From assembly GCF_026213295.1 (NCBI RefSeq), contig NC_079434.1, positions 9,913,651 through 9,977,650 of the forward strand: a stretch of 64,000 nt of DNA. Reading direction: 5' to 3'. The notes under the pieces are model-generated. The model did not search any database, was not told the origin of the DNA, and saw only the letters and a list, made by a program, of their open reading frames with translations. The DNA comes from Gadus chalcogrammus. Taxonomy: Eukaryota; Chordata; Actinopteri; Gadiformes; Gadidae. The first letter of the stretch is position 1. Each line of letters starts with the position of its first letter. The position numbers were made by a program, and so were the translations under genes. Of the stretch, positions 1-13,753 are shown piece by piece.

Positions 1-340
1 CAAAGAAAAACGACAGTGTCACCCCTCATGTATCATTTGATAAAAACCACAGTGTTACCACCTATGTTTTATTCTATACATTTCGACTGTGTTACCCCTT
101 ATGGATTTTTCATGACGACTGATAAAAAACTACAGTGTTACCCTTTACGTTTCATTTGATAAAAACGACAGTGTTACCCCTTATGTTTTTTTCCCATGAT
201 GACTGATGAAAAACAACAGTGTTACCCCTTATATTTTATTTGACAAGGACAATTTTTTATTTTTTTTTTCATGTGTTTTTTCTTCATGACGACCAAATAA
301 AAAAATAAAAAAATGAAAGTGTTACCCCAGTCTACGTTTT

Positions 341-780
341 TGCAGGGATCCGAATCTGAGCTGTTTAGAGTATTAACCTCCGAACTTATCAATGCACCAT
401 CAAGACGGTGATTAAAGTCAACACAATGGTTATACTTGACTTTATAATTCGCATGAAATAGAGATAAGAATCTTCCAACAGAGGATATCAACCGGACTTG
501 AACCCCTGTCTCCAGGGGGTTAGCTCACAGCTCTCTCCACTTCCCACTGAGATTTATAATTTAAACATGTCTGTGGTTATATATGACAATAGACATGATA
601 GCATTACGTTTCAAATTAAAGATATTGTATTTTCCACAGAAATTGAGCCGCTGCCGCCAGTGGGTTAGACAGAGTACACTCCACTGCACCACTGAGGCGA
701 TGACAAAACACAATGATCAATCATCAATAAAGAGGATATACATGACATTAAAATGTATGTGTGTTTTTCTATTATTTCCC
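341..780. repeat. ~440-base module, copy A (possible tRNA-related SINE fragment)
   Basis: This non-minisatellite module starts TGCAGGGATCCGAA and ends at TTCTATTATTTCCC. Read on the minus strand, the middle holds GGGGTTCAAGTCCGG, close to a tRNA B box, preceded by a GAGCTAACCCCCTGGAG arm that could be a decayed anticodon/T-stem region. A second part near 655-695 also looks like a worn tRNA-type head. No intact cloverleaf can be folded by eye, so a SINE origin is inference only. Confidence 0.45.
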
Positions 781-1352
781 TTATGTTTTTTCATGACGAC
801 TGATAAAAAACGACAGTGTTACCCCTTATATTTTATTTAACAAAGACAACAGTGTTACCCCTTATGTTTTATTTGATCAATATCGACAGGTTTACCCCTT
901 ATAATTTTTTTCATGACGACCAAAAAAAAACGACAGTGTTACCCCTTATGTTTTTTTCATGACGACCAATAAAAAACAACAGTTTTACCCCTTATCGTTT
1001 TCTTCATGACGACCAAAGAAAAACGACAGTGTCACCCCTCATGTATCATTTGATAAAAACCACAGTGTTACCACCTATGTTTTATTCTATACATTTCGAC
1101 TGTGTTACCCCTTATGGATTTTTCATGACGACTGATAAAAAACTACAGTGTTACCCTTTACGTTTCATTTGATAAAAACGACAGTGTTACCCCTTATGTT
1201 TTTTTCCCATGATGACTGATGAAAAACAACAGTGTTACCCCTTATATTTTATTTGACAAGGACAATTTTTTTTTTTTTTTTCATGTGTTTTTTCTTCATG
1301 ACGACCAAATAAAAAAATAAAAAAATGAAAGTGTTACCCCAGTCTACGTTTT

Positions 1353-1792
1353 TGCAGGGATCCGAATCTGAGCTGTTTAGAGTATTAACCTCCGAACTTA
1401 TCAATGCACCATCAAGACGGTGATTAAAGTCAACACAATGGTTATACTTGACTTTATAATTCGCATGAAATAGAGATAAGAATCTTCCAACAGAGGATAT
1501 CAACCGGACTTGAACCCCTGTCTCCAGGGGGTTAGCTCACAGCTCTCTCCACTTCCCACTGAGATTTATAATTTAAACATGTCTGTGGTTATATATGACA
1601 ATAGACATGATAGCATTACGTTTCAAATTAAAGATATTGTATTTTCCACAGAAATTGAGCCGCGGCCGCCAGTGGGTTAGACAGAGTACACTCCACTGCA
1701 CCACTGAGGCGATGACAAAACACAATGATCAATCATCAATAAAGAGGATATACATGACATTAAAATGTATGTGTGTTTTTCTATTATTTCCC
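1353..1792. repeat. ~440-base module, copy B
   Basis: This is a near-identical copy of the module at 341-780, shifted by 1012 bases. An example of a difference is GCGGCCGCC here against GCTGCCGCC in copy A. The high similarity points to a recent segmental duplication of module plus flanking minisatellite. Confidence 0.6.
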
Positions 1793-2311
1793 TTATGTTT
1801 TTTTCATGACGACCGATAAAAAAACGACAGTGTTACCCCTATGTTTCATTCGATAAAAACGACAGTGTTACCCCCTGTGTTTTATTTGATCAATATCGAC
1901 AGGTTTACCCCTTATAATTTTTTTCATGACGACCAAAAAAAACCGACAGTGTTACCCCTTGTGGTTTTTTTCATGATGACCAAAGAAAAATAACAGTGTG
2001 ACGCCCGATGTTTTTTTTCATGACGAACAATTAAAAACAACAGTGTTGCCCCTTAAGTTTTTTTTCATGACGACCAATAAAAAACGACTTATATTTCATT
2101 TGACAAAGACAACAGTGTTACCCCTTATGTTATTTTTCATGAAGAACAATAAAAAACAACAGTGATACCCCTTGTGGTTTTTTTCATGACGACCAAAGAA
2201 AACAACAGTGTTACCCCCTATGTTTTATTTGATGAATATCGACAGTGTTACCCCTTATGTTTATTTCTTGACGGCCGATAAAAAACGACAGCGTTGTCCT
2301 GTCGACGTTTT

Positions 2312-2769
2312 TGCAGGGATCCGAACCTGAGCTGTTTTGAGTATTAACCTACGAACTTATCAATGCACCATCAAGACACAGATTAAAGTCAACACAATGG
2401 TTATACTTGACTTTATAATTCGCATGAAATAGAGATAAGAGTCTACCAACAGAGGACATCAACCTGACTTGAACCCCGGTCTCCAGGGTGTTAGCTCACA
2501 GCTCTCTCCACTTACCACGGAGATTTAAATTTTAAATATGTCTGTGGTTATATATGACCAGACAATTCCGGACCGCAATAGACATGATAGCATTACGTTT
2601 CAAATTAAAGATATTGTGTTTTCCACAGAAATTGAGCCGCGGTCGCCAGTGAGTTAGGCAGAGTACACTCAACTGCACCACTGAGGGGATGAAAATTCAC
2701 AATGATCAATCATCAATAAAGAGGATATACATGACATTAAAATGTATGTGTGTTTTTCTATTATTTCCC
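2312..2769. repeat. ~458-base module, copy C (diverged)
   Basis: This is the third copy of the module. It carries several substitutions relative to copies A and B, and an 18-base insertion (CAGACAATTCCGGACCGC region, near 2558-2575) that the other two lack. The extra divergence suggests it split off earlier than the A/B duplication. Confidence 0.55.
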
Positions 2770-3324
2770 TTATGTTTTTTTTCATGGCGACCAATAAAAT
2801 ACGACAGTGTTACCCCTTATGTTTTTTTCATGACGACCGATAAAAACAACAGTGTTACCCCTTATGCTTTTTTTCATGACGACCGATAAAAAACGAGTGT
2901 TACCCCTTATGTTTTTTTCATGACGACCGATAAAAAACAAAAATGTTACCCCTTGTGTTTTTTTTTCATGTGTTTTTTTTTCGTTATCATTGCTTTATTG
3001 GCCTAATCTGAGGAGAAATCTATGCCATAAACAGACATTTTATAGGCCTTTATTACACGGGTCTTCTCAATGCCGTGGAACGCTCCGTTCACTTGCAAGG
3101 GTAGCAGTCCGGTACCTTGTCAACCCCAGCGTCTTCGGTTGCTAAGCGACGTCAACGTCTTATAGCAGACTATTTCACTGCTGATCAACATCACGAATGC
3201 TGGTAACGAATAAATTGTAAAAAGACACACCATGTGAAGTTATTTGCCAAATAAGATTTGAAAAACTTTGGAAGTTTATTTACAACACTATTTACATGGT
3301 TTCGGAGTAGTACACTTTGACATT

Positions 3325-3514
3325 TTAATACAGTTCAGCGAGAAAGGCGACGAAGAATAAGAAGGGGGCGTTCCAGTCTGCGTAAACGGGAACTCCCACC
3401 ACACGAGAACGCCCATTTGTGTCTGCAGTGGGATGATATTGCTCAGAGCGGGTGTTTTCGGTCACCAGGCTGCGGTCGCGTCTGACCCGAGAGCATGTCA
3501 ACATGCTCATCTTT
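3325..3514 (-). CDS. Possible terminal coding exon of an unrecognised gene
   Basis: A minus-strand open frame of about 63 codons (KMSMLTCSRVRRDRS... ending FVAFLAELY) begins directly after an acceptor-like TTTTTGTTCAG. It ends in TAA, followed about 45 bases later by AATAAA (3275-3280). Acceptor, stop and close polyadenylation signal together look like the last exon of a spliced gene transcribed leftwards. I do not recognise the protein. The C-terminus is hydrophobic and could be membrane-associated. No upstream exon was found between 3,530 and 11,000, so this may be chance or a retrocopy fragment. Confidence 0.22.
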
Positions 3515-3527
3515 CTGAACAAAAATC

Positions 3528-4230
3528 CGTAGACTGGTTGGTTAAGTTATAACATGATTGTTTTTTTTATATTATTAATGTTATTATTTTGGGAAGAAAC
3601 TAGGGTTGTGTTTATTTTTAGTTATGTTTATGAGCACCGGCTTCGAGCTGCATGCTCCGTTGCTTAGAGCAGAGTAGCGCATAACTATTGAACGGATCTG
3701 GTTTAACGGAGTTGTTCATCTAATAATAAAGATCCCAAAGAGGAAAACACGCTGCATTTGTATTTTCATTTCATTTTGAATATAACTTTTTTTTTTTATT
3801 TAATGTAAAATATTAACGATTAATCGACTGATTGATCGTTATTTTTTCCCGACGATCGACTAAGACAACTTAATCGAATGCCCATCCCTAATCAATATCA
3901 ATAAAAAACTAACAATCTCCTGTCATCTGAAAGAAATTAAGATGATTTAATTAATTTTTAACTGTTAGTATTTACCGGTTAACAATGGACATCCCTTATA
4001 TACTGTATATATATAAATGTATATCATACATTGTATGTTTTTTTTGTGTTATCCCAGTTATTATTTTTTTTATCATTTAATATTACTTTTAATAGTTCCG
4101 GGACGTTGGAGCATCTTCTTTTATAGCAACTTCTTCTTGCAGTTGCTATAGGTCTCCCGACAAAACCGTGTAAAAATGATCCTAGAACATAGCTGGATGA
4201 CGTTCCCTCTCCTCGGTGTATAAACAGACG
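3528..4230. other. Intergenic, with a fragment of a hAT-type end
   Basis: This is AT-rich non-coding sequence. Near 3830-3892 it carries a run ending CGAATGCCCATCCCTAAT, which resembles the terminal repeat of a fish hAT element. A matching opposite end with target duplication was not found, so the element is taken to be partial. Confidence 0.4.
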
Positions 4231-4739
4231 GTCCAAGTTTGCTGGTTAATGACTTCATTGAGGCAGGGAGGCCTGGAGCTCACTTACATAACCGTCAGAC
4301 GTGTCTGGGACCACCCGACAGAACCCACCACACCCCCCTGCCACCTCAGCCCCCTCCCCTTCCTTCCACAGAAACGTGAGGAGGAGAGAGGAGGAGGGGA
4401 GAACACCGGTCAGCCCCGCCCTCTTCGCCGTGGCCGACGCGTGACCACGGATAGAGAGACTGACGAGATGTCATGGAGAGCAGAGGAACCGAATCACCCT
4501 CTCTGTCTGTCTCCCCCCCCCGCTCTCCCTCGAACTAACTCTCTCTGTCTCTCTTCCCCATCTCTCTCAGTAACCCCCCCTCTTCCTCTCTCTCTCTGTA
4601 CCATATGTTGCTTTCCCTCCCTCCCTCCCTTCCTAGGGCTGGAAAGAGTGTGGAGTATAAGAGTACATTGTTGAGGTTTCTAAGAATAGCTGCAACCAGC
4701 TGTGATCAGTAAGGGAGAGAGAGGGGGAATTCCCTCATC

Positions 4740-5130
4740 AGAGACTGATGGGAACCGGGCTGTTGGTTCCAGCAGTGGTGTTAGCACTGTGCTATCATTG
4801 ATTTATCACAGTGTGAGCACACTGCTATCACAGCATTAGCATAGGGTTAGCAACAGTGTTATTATTATTTCTCTTTGGGGATTATTAATGTTTGACAGTG
4901 TTAGCATAGCATTAGTACAACTAGCACAACTATAGCACAGTGCTGTCACAGCATTAGCACAGAGTTATCACAGCGCTAACAGGATCTCCCCTTTAGGATA
5001 GATACTTTTTATCTTATCTTTTCATAACACATAGGGTTAGGGTTAGGGTTAGGGTAAGCATGGTGATAGCACAGCATGAGCACACTGTTAGCACAAAGTC
5101 ACCACAGAGCTAGCACAGTGTAAGCGTGCA
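4740..5130. repeat. Degenerate GTTAGCACAG-type repeat with internal telomere-like tract
   Basis: Many imperfect copies of words such as AGCATTAGCACAG and GTTAGCACAGTG are scattered through this stretch. At 5032-5055 there is a short perfect run of (TTAGGG)-type hexamers, roughly four copies. No coding potential is seen. Confidence 0.6.
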
Positions 5131-5239
5131 CACAGCCCCGCACTGGGTCTATGGGGCTGTTTAAATGTCTCACAGTAAAAACATTGTGCAGGCAGAGACG
5201 TCTGGCAGCCCAACATTCAGCTCTGTGAGCCAATAAAAA

Positions 5240-5560
5240 TACACACTCACTCGCCGACAGAGAGAGTGTGGTGGAGAGAGAGAAAGAGGGAGAGAGACAG
5301 AACGAGAGCCAGACAGACAGGGAAAAAGAGAGAGTGTGAAAGACAGAACGAGACACAGACAGGGAGAAAGAGCGAGAGACAGACAGACTGACAGCCAGAC
5401 AGACAGTAAGGAGAGAGGGGGAGAGACGGAGAGAGAGAGCTGCGGAGTCGGCTAGAGAGAGAAAGAGCGAGAGGAGAGAGAGGTGGAGGAGAGAGAGGAG
5501 ATTGATGGGGGGAGAGATTGGAAGAGAGAGAGAGCGAGAGAGAGAGAGAGAGGAGAGTTA
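5240..5560. repeat. GA-rich low-complexity tract
   Basis: Over 300 bases are mostly GAGAGA and GACAGACAG words interrupted by other bases. It is simple-sequence DNA and not a gene. Confidence 0.85.
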
Positions 5561-5724
5561 AATGGCTCCAGTGAATTTCTAGAGAGTTAAGCGATGATGT
5601 CTTCAGACAATAACTCTGGAGCCACTAGAGAGATCCGCTGGTATGCAGCTCCACCCCCCTACCGCCTACATTGCTAATCTATTCCAGTTACTGGAAGTAA
5701 AATTACATAAGAGCAGACCACCGA

Positions 5725-5725
<1 letters not shown>

Positions 5726-5811
<86 letters not shown>

Positions 5812-5856
5812 ACACAAACACACACACACCACACACACACCACAACAACACACACA

Positions 5857-5920
<64 letters not shown>
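5726..5920. repeat. (CA)n microsatellite
   Basis: About 195 bases of CA dinucleotide with a few interruptions (CACC, AACA). Open frames of Thr-His or Cys-Val repeats across it are artefacts. Confidence 0.97.
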
Positions 5921-5921
<1 letters not shown>

Positions 5922-6336
5922 AGGTATGTCTCCAGCCCCTTTACAGACAGGGCTGGAAACTGTTGCTGGGGAACACAGTTTTCTTTGAGTTGCACTTTAA
6001 CGGACACATTTATTTATTTTTTTGTTACATAATGTAATGTTTGCTCACAACAGCCACATTAACATCAAACTATCTTTTCTTGATTTTGGTCCTAAAATCC
6101 TCCCATTGAATACCCTCAGAAAGATGAGAAAAAGCAGAACACGAAACATTGAGGGGAACTCTTGTTGAAGTGGATCTTTTGCAGAACTTTCTCTTTAATA
6201 ACTAAAACTGCCAACCTTCTTCTGCATCGTGATAACCGGTTTTCAGAGGGCATTCCCTCACTCGATTTCTGATCTAAAAATAAAATGCAATCGCTTCGTA
6301 AAGCAAAGTACTCTCGCTGGTGGTATGGATCATTTC

Positions 6337-6799
6337 TAGGGGTGGGAATCTCTTGGCACCTCACGATTCGATTCGATTCCGGTTATGAGGTCAACGATTT
6401 GATTCTAAAACGATTATCGATGCAACAATTTTTTTATGTACATTTCCATGCGTGATTCTCAAAAATATATATATACATCTGAGTTTGCTACTCAGTTTGC
6501 TAATCGCTTCCCACTTTTGTGATGATCATCAAAGACATCAACAGATGAATTAACTTATCTTATATTTTATTAGAGAAAAAGCTTATGTCACAGATATGAC
6601 TTTCTATGAACAATGCAATAATCAATGCAGCTTGCATTATGGAAGTATGTAAAAAAATTGGTTTCAGTTTTCTTTTCTTTCTAATCTTTCTTTTCTATGT
6701 CATTCAAGAAAAAGCTGCTCTTGAATTAGAAGGAGTTCTTGTGTCTGGCTGTGAGTTTGCGTGCATGCATCGAAGAATCGATTATTTTTCACACCCCTA
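6337..6799. mobile_element. Non-autonomous hAT-type MITE with 8-base target duplication
   Basis: The left end begins TAGGGGTGGGAAT and the right end is its imperfect inverse, finishing TTTTTCACACCCCTA. The flanking 8-mers are ATCATTTC (6329-6336) and ATTATTTC (6800-6807), matching at 7 of 8 bases, as expected for an aged hAT target-site duplication. Both sub-ends also carry ATCGATT-rich words (ACGATTATCGATGC, AATCGATTATT). No transposase is encoded, so it could only have moved with a transposase supplied in trans. Confidence 0.7.
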
Positions 6800-6939
6800 A
6801 TTATTTCGAGGACCAGGAATTGCTTGTGAGGAGAACCACTAGCTCCTACTGGCTTACAGATTTCCTTTGTAACCCTACTGCAGGTTCCAGATATTAAGGT
6901 TCCACCGTATGTAATAATAACCAATGAAGTAAGATTACA

Positions 6940-7320
6940 AGAGTACAATACTGGTCTACTGGCCTCTATTAGTCTCTTCTGGTCTACCACTTGGTCTATA
7001 TCAGTCTCCATAGTTTCTAATAGTTCACAGGTCTCTATTGGCCTCTTAGTGTCTACTGGTCCCCTTGTCTCTCCTGGTCTCTTTCCTGGTCTCCTTCTTG
7101 TACTCAACTGGTTTCTATTGGTCTGAGTTTCTTCTGGTCTCCCCTGGATTCTCCTGGTCAATCATGTTCTCAACTGGTCTATCCGGTTCTCTATTGTTAA
7201 AGAGTATGGTATACTCTTTACTGGGGTTTCACTTGTACTCTGGTCCTGGTCTATACTTGGTATCTAAGTCCCTATACCGGTCTTTACTGGTCTCCTCTCT
7301 CCTGCTCCGGCTTCCGTCCC
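6940..7320. repeat. Imperfect CTGGTCTC / TACTGGTCT repeats
   Basis: A run of loosely repeated words, such as CTACTGGTCTC, CCTGGTCTC and ATTGGTCT, fills this stretch. It is degenerate simple sequence. The predicted proteins in it are repeat-driven. Confidence 0.6.
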
Positions 7321-7435
7321 AGGATCCATTTTCAAGCCAGGTATATTAAAAAAACGGTTCAACCCATGTTTCAAACCAGGGTTTGGTCCAAAAAGAAGAC
7401 ATCTGCTAGTCCTGGGCACCACCAAACACAGACTA

Positions 7436-7640
7436 GATCTAGTACAGAGACAGGTCATTAAGGCGCATGTAGGTGTTAAACAGTACAGAGACAGGTCAAT
7501 AAAGAGCAGGTAGGGGTTAGACAGTACAGAGACAGGTCATTAAGGAGCAGGTTAGGGTTAGACAGTACAGAGACAGGTCATAAAGGAGCAGGTAAGGGTT
7601 AGAGACAGTACCGAGACAGGTCATAAAGAGCAGGTATGTA
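7436..7640. repeat. ~43-base tandem repeat, about five copies
   Basis: Copies of GTACAGAGACAGGTCA followed by a TAAGGAGCAGGTAGGG-like half and TTAGACA recur at about 43-base spacing. Copies differ by a few bases and short indels. Confidence 0.8.
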
Positions 7641-8514
7641 TTAGATCACCTTGCTCTAGGGGGCTTACAGCCTATTATATACAGAATCTGAATTAACAAA
7701 TAATGTCAGATAAGGATGAGGTTACGTAGCTGTCGTAACCAGGGTTATGTAGCTTAAGCAAAAGTTAATCAGGAAGACGATATTCCTCCTCGCTCTATGC
7801 ACCGTGTTTCATTCCCAGGCTGTCACTGCAGACCCCGCCCCTTTCATCTCTCAACCAATCTGAAACCATTTTGCGGTCAAACAGGAGAAATTGTGCCAAA
7901 ACAAAGCGATATTGCGTCCTCCCGGCTAGCAACTCCATTCTTAGTCACAATCACAACCATGGATCCATCGTCGACATGAGAAAATAATTTTGATGGTGTC
8001 ATAATAAGCACCAAAACATGACATGTCAACCAATGTTGTGGTTCATATTATACTAGTCCCTCCTTGAAATTTAACTGAGTTCCTGTGTGAATACATGGGC
8101 AACCTAGTCACTGCCGTAACCAGGCTACAATCAGCGCATGTAAACACACTGAATCCTGTTGTTTATCTGATCATTCTTGAGATTGGCTTTTGATTGTTTA
8201 TGTACCAGAAATAAATCTTCGTTCAAGGCCTCAACCAATCACATATCATTGAGGTATGGCAACTCCGAACACCCAAACCACCTTACACCTCACTCCTCTA
8301 CACGCCACAAGAGCTTACTAACAATTAGATTCTGTCCTCTGTCCACAGGTCATGGTTTGACTGTGGGTAAGGAAGGCCCGATATTATATCATAAAATTAC
8401 CTAATAACCCCATATCCGACCCATTCACCAGGTCCACCAACAACACCTCCATCATATCCATTCATAGGCCTCCACCATGAGAGATGTCCCACCAATCGCA
8501 TGCTACAAAGGGCA

Positions 8515-9275
8515 TAACGTCCCGTGTAATAATACATGGATACGAGCAGATATGGGGATCTCAAAGTGGCGAGCAGCGCTCCCATGCCATCATTACGTTA
8601 ACTGACGACACGACCGTCCTAGGCCTCATCAGAGACAACGATGAGACGGCCTACCGAGAGGCGCTGCAGACACTAACCCGGCTGGTGCCAGCATCACGGC
8701 CCGGTACGGGGAACCGTTCTGCCCACAGCCGCGAGTCCCGACCGAGTGTGGTCTGATTTGCAGCACAGCACATCGCTGGAAACCGACTCCTGGCCGTTCA
8801 GGATATCTTTCACAGGTGGGGTCTGCGGAAGGCAGACAGCATCATTATGGAGCACAGCCACCCAGCAGGCAGACGGTTCTCCTTGTATACTCAGGCAGAC
8901 GAGCATGAGAGCATGGCTGCACGTACCACCAGACGTAAGGACAGTTTTTACCTCCAGGGTATCAGGCTTCTCAACTCATTGACCTAAATAGTCCTGCTGT
9001 CTGCAACAGCCATGACTGCTGCTATTATATCAGGACTTATACATGCCTAATGTGCAATTCTTATGTTTACACTTGTCACCTGTCACCATTACAGCACAAG
9101 CCTCATGTTAATGTATAGTGTTATATTTATCATATTTTCTATTAAATAATATGAATACTGATGTTATTGGTAGTGCGCTTACTGCTTAGCTGTGCTGTTT
9201 TTTCTCGTTCAACACATTTCATTGCACCGTTCCTCCTTTGGTAACCTACATAAGACTGAAAACTGAAACTGAAAC
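8515..9275 (+). pseudogene. Truncated, decayed non-LTR retrotransposon (LINE) remnant
   Basis: Near 8590-8660 the conceptual protein reads ITLTDDTTVLGLIRDNDETAY. This resembles the reverse-transcriptase segment around the FADDT catalytic motif of fish L2/Rex-type LINEs, but with the Ala changed to Thr. Further on (8840-8985, another frame) comes SIIMEHSHPAGRRFSLYTQ and later SFYLQGIRLLNSLT before TAA, matching the usual C-terminal end of such ORF2 proteins. The piece between is deleted or frameshifted. The 3' part ends in a repeated ACTGAAA tail (about 9255-9275), typical of these elements. It is a dead 3' fragment. Confidence 0.65.
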
Positions 9276-11240
9276 ATATGCCAACACATGGCCCTTTAAC
9301 TATCTGTTATGATTTAAAGCTCTTCCCCTTTGCACTGACTGAATGTATGGAGTAGATAGAGATGATCCCAACTCGAAGTGTAGGTCCCATGCTTGAGATG
9401 TAAACCAGCATAACACAGTTAGGGCATGGTAGGACAGCTTCAATGTGGAAGAAAATATAGTATTTCATCAACGTGAACAATGGAACAAAGAATAGCACAT
9501 TTTATTTTAGGTTTAGTCTCTTCTAAAGTTATGGGTGCTAGAATAACAACCCGCAGTTAATAATAGGCCTACTACTGTTATACAACAACAGTTGGGTGAA
9601 GATAGAGTCATGTGATGCGTTTAAAACATTTGTATCTCCATAAGTTCTCTATAAAAGAGTGCGAAGTGGTCTACGACAATGTTTTCTAATTTAAGTGCGC
9701 ATTAGCGCTCGACAATGGTACAGTACAGTAAGCTAGTGATATCATTGTTATAACACCATCTTCCTTCTGCTGTTGAACAGCAGTGCATCGACACACACGT
9801 TAATAGATAATCGATATATAAACGTCATCAATATAATCACTTACCGGATCATTCGGTCGCTATATATATTATATTCCATTTTTCGGATGATCACTTGCGC
9901 GTCTTTCAGACCCAGATCTCCACCTCATTTCCATGTGCTCGCGACCACGCGCTCCACGCAGCCGAGAAATCCGTCAGACACGGGGAGTGACGTCACGGCG
10001 AGACTAGAATTAAATGGCCCGCGGTGAGGATAAAATCCGCTCCATCGTGTAATGGCTCCGTTAGGAAACGCCGTCGACTCGCTTCTTTATTAAATGCGTG
10101 ACTCAAAATAATATTGATTATAAATATGAATCATGCAGTGGGGTAATTTCAATGTGCCACTGTTGTGTTATGGTTTCTGTTGCTTGCTAAAGTTAATCCC
10201 TGTACACATGGTTTCTTATAGGCTTCACATAGCAGAGCAGACTGTGTCAACCCAGGAGAACGTGTACAAAAATGATACTCTGAGACCCCTTACGAAAGCA
10301 ATAATGTAGACCTATAATGTAGAAGGGTTTGTGCATCAGAATACCTCACTGGATTTCTTTATTGGCAAAACTCCGACATTTTGAGGACTCAAGAGAGTTG
10401 TGATACTTTACAATTTAGATTGTACATAAACAATAACAATGGCTAATGTTTCATGTCCCGTATGAGAAGGGCTTTGGATATTTATAACACAACTATGTTG
10501 CTCTATAGTGACAAATAATTAGACGATTTATTATCAAACAATTGCAAAAAAAGATTTGCAACACTCTTAACAAGCGTATGCTTCCAAAATGGAGAATTGT
10601 TGGTGTGATTTCATGAAGTTCAAGCTTTATAGCCCTATAGTGTACATGGACATGTTAAGGTCTCTAAGTCTATATATTTCCTTAAAATACTGGACAATCG
10701 AGGTCATAGTTTGAGTTCCTTCTTTAACCATATAACGATACTAGGATTTTAATTGATGTCTTGAAGCCCCGTCCCTATCCTGTAGAGCTAGAGGGGCGTC
10801 GCCCGTCTCCACTCACTTCCTACTATAATTACACATCAGCCTAGAGTCCCTTTAACTGCTAACCTTTGGCAGGACATTTCATTGATCACCATTAAGCATA
10901 ACTACACCTGGGGCACAGGACTGGATGTGGCGTGTCCGAGTTCAAGTATTGTTGGCTCTTCGATGAACCCTTGACCCTTGCGTATCACGCTCGTGTACAA
11001 GGCAGGAGAAATGTAAACATAAACACAGAACAGTGTTTCCTAGTAGTGGCACTCATTGATGTAAGGTGATCTGACGTCATACTAGAGGCTAACATTTGAT
11101 GAGTGTCTGACCAAAGAAAAGCAAGAGACAGTTTCAGGAACCATTTTTCTTTTATATTTGAATTGAGGAACAAAATGGAAAAGCGAACACTGAAAACCAC
11201 TGGGTGAGAACTTCCAGTCAAATTGATCCAAAAATACCTT
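9275..11240. other. Intergenic region downstream of myc
   Basis: This is mostly AT-rich and non-coding. The exception is a CpG-rich spot at about 9890-10090. No open frame has gene-like composition, and nothing else is identifiable. Confidence 0.5.
9988..9995. promoter_or_regulatory. Perfect CRE palindrome in a CpG-rich patch
   Basis: TGACGTCA lies inside a ~200-base CpG-rich island (about 9890-10090) that contrasts with AT-rich flanks. CREB/ATF factors bind this site. No gene start is obvious on either side, so a promoter of a non-coding transcript is only a possibility. Confidence 0.35.
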
Positions 11241-11350
11241 TTATAGGAAATTTTATTTACAAAAAAATGAAAAACAAAAGAAACATAAAAAAAAGGCTTA
11301 CTTTATGTTGGGCGCTCAACTGTGCAGCACCAATTTTTTTCTTTTTATAT

Positions 11351-11356
11351 TTTATT
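11351..11356 (-). terminator. Candidate myc polyadenylation signal
   Basis: AATAAA on the minus strand lies about 220 bases past the myc stop codon. A second AATAAA at 11252-11257 could serve instead. Confidence 0.5.
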
Positions 11357-11574
11357 AATAAAAATAAACTTTAAATATTGTAATCCAACCATAACGTCTG
11401 AGGCAGTATTGAAAACGTTGAAATCCACCAAGATCTCCACAACTTTAGAATCCCCGTCTTGCATTCGCATGCAACATTATAACCTGTACACACTCAACCG
11501 AACCGACTTGCATAAAAAAAACTAACTTAAAAAAAACACCACCAGCGCCAAGTCTTAAGACCCCCATGTGGCCC

Positions 11575-13753
<2,179 letters not shown>

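Larger units (their letters stand above)
1..2990. repeat. Minisatellite block with higher-order structure
   Basis: The stretch is built from degenerate monomers of about 37-46 bases. Each contains the core CAGTGTTACCCCTTATG, a T-run, then CATGACGACC and a short A-run. Variants replace the CATGACGACC part with ATTTGATAAAAACGA. A larger ~1012-base unit is duplicated: bases 1 to about 780 reappear at about 1014-1792 with few changes, mainly T-run length. A third, more diverged copy of part of the unit follows near 2312. No gene is visible in it; the short open frames here are by-products of the repeat. Confidence 0.9.

Noticed and set aside
481..560. Functional tRNA gene in the repeat module
   Set aside because: Only a B-box-like segment is visible; a full cloverleaf with paired acceptor stem cannot be drawn, and it is repeated as part of the satellite.
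4216..4674. 152-codon Pro/Leu-rich frame
   Set aside because: It lies in CT-rich low-complexity DNA with no recognisable domain or splice context.
5643..6032. Thr-His and Cys-Val repeat proteins
   Set aside because: They are translations of a (CA)n microsatellite.
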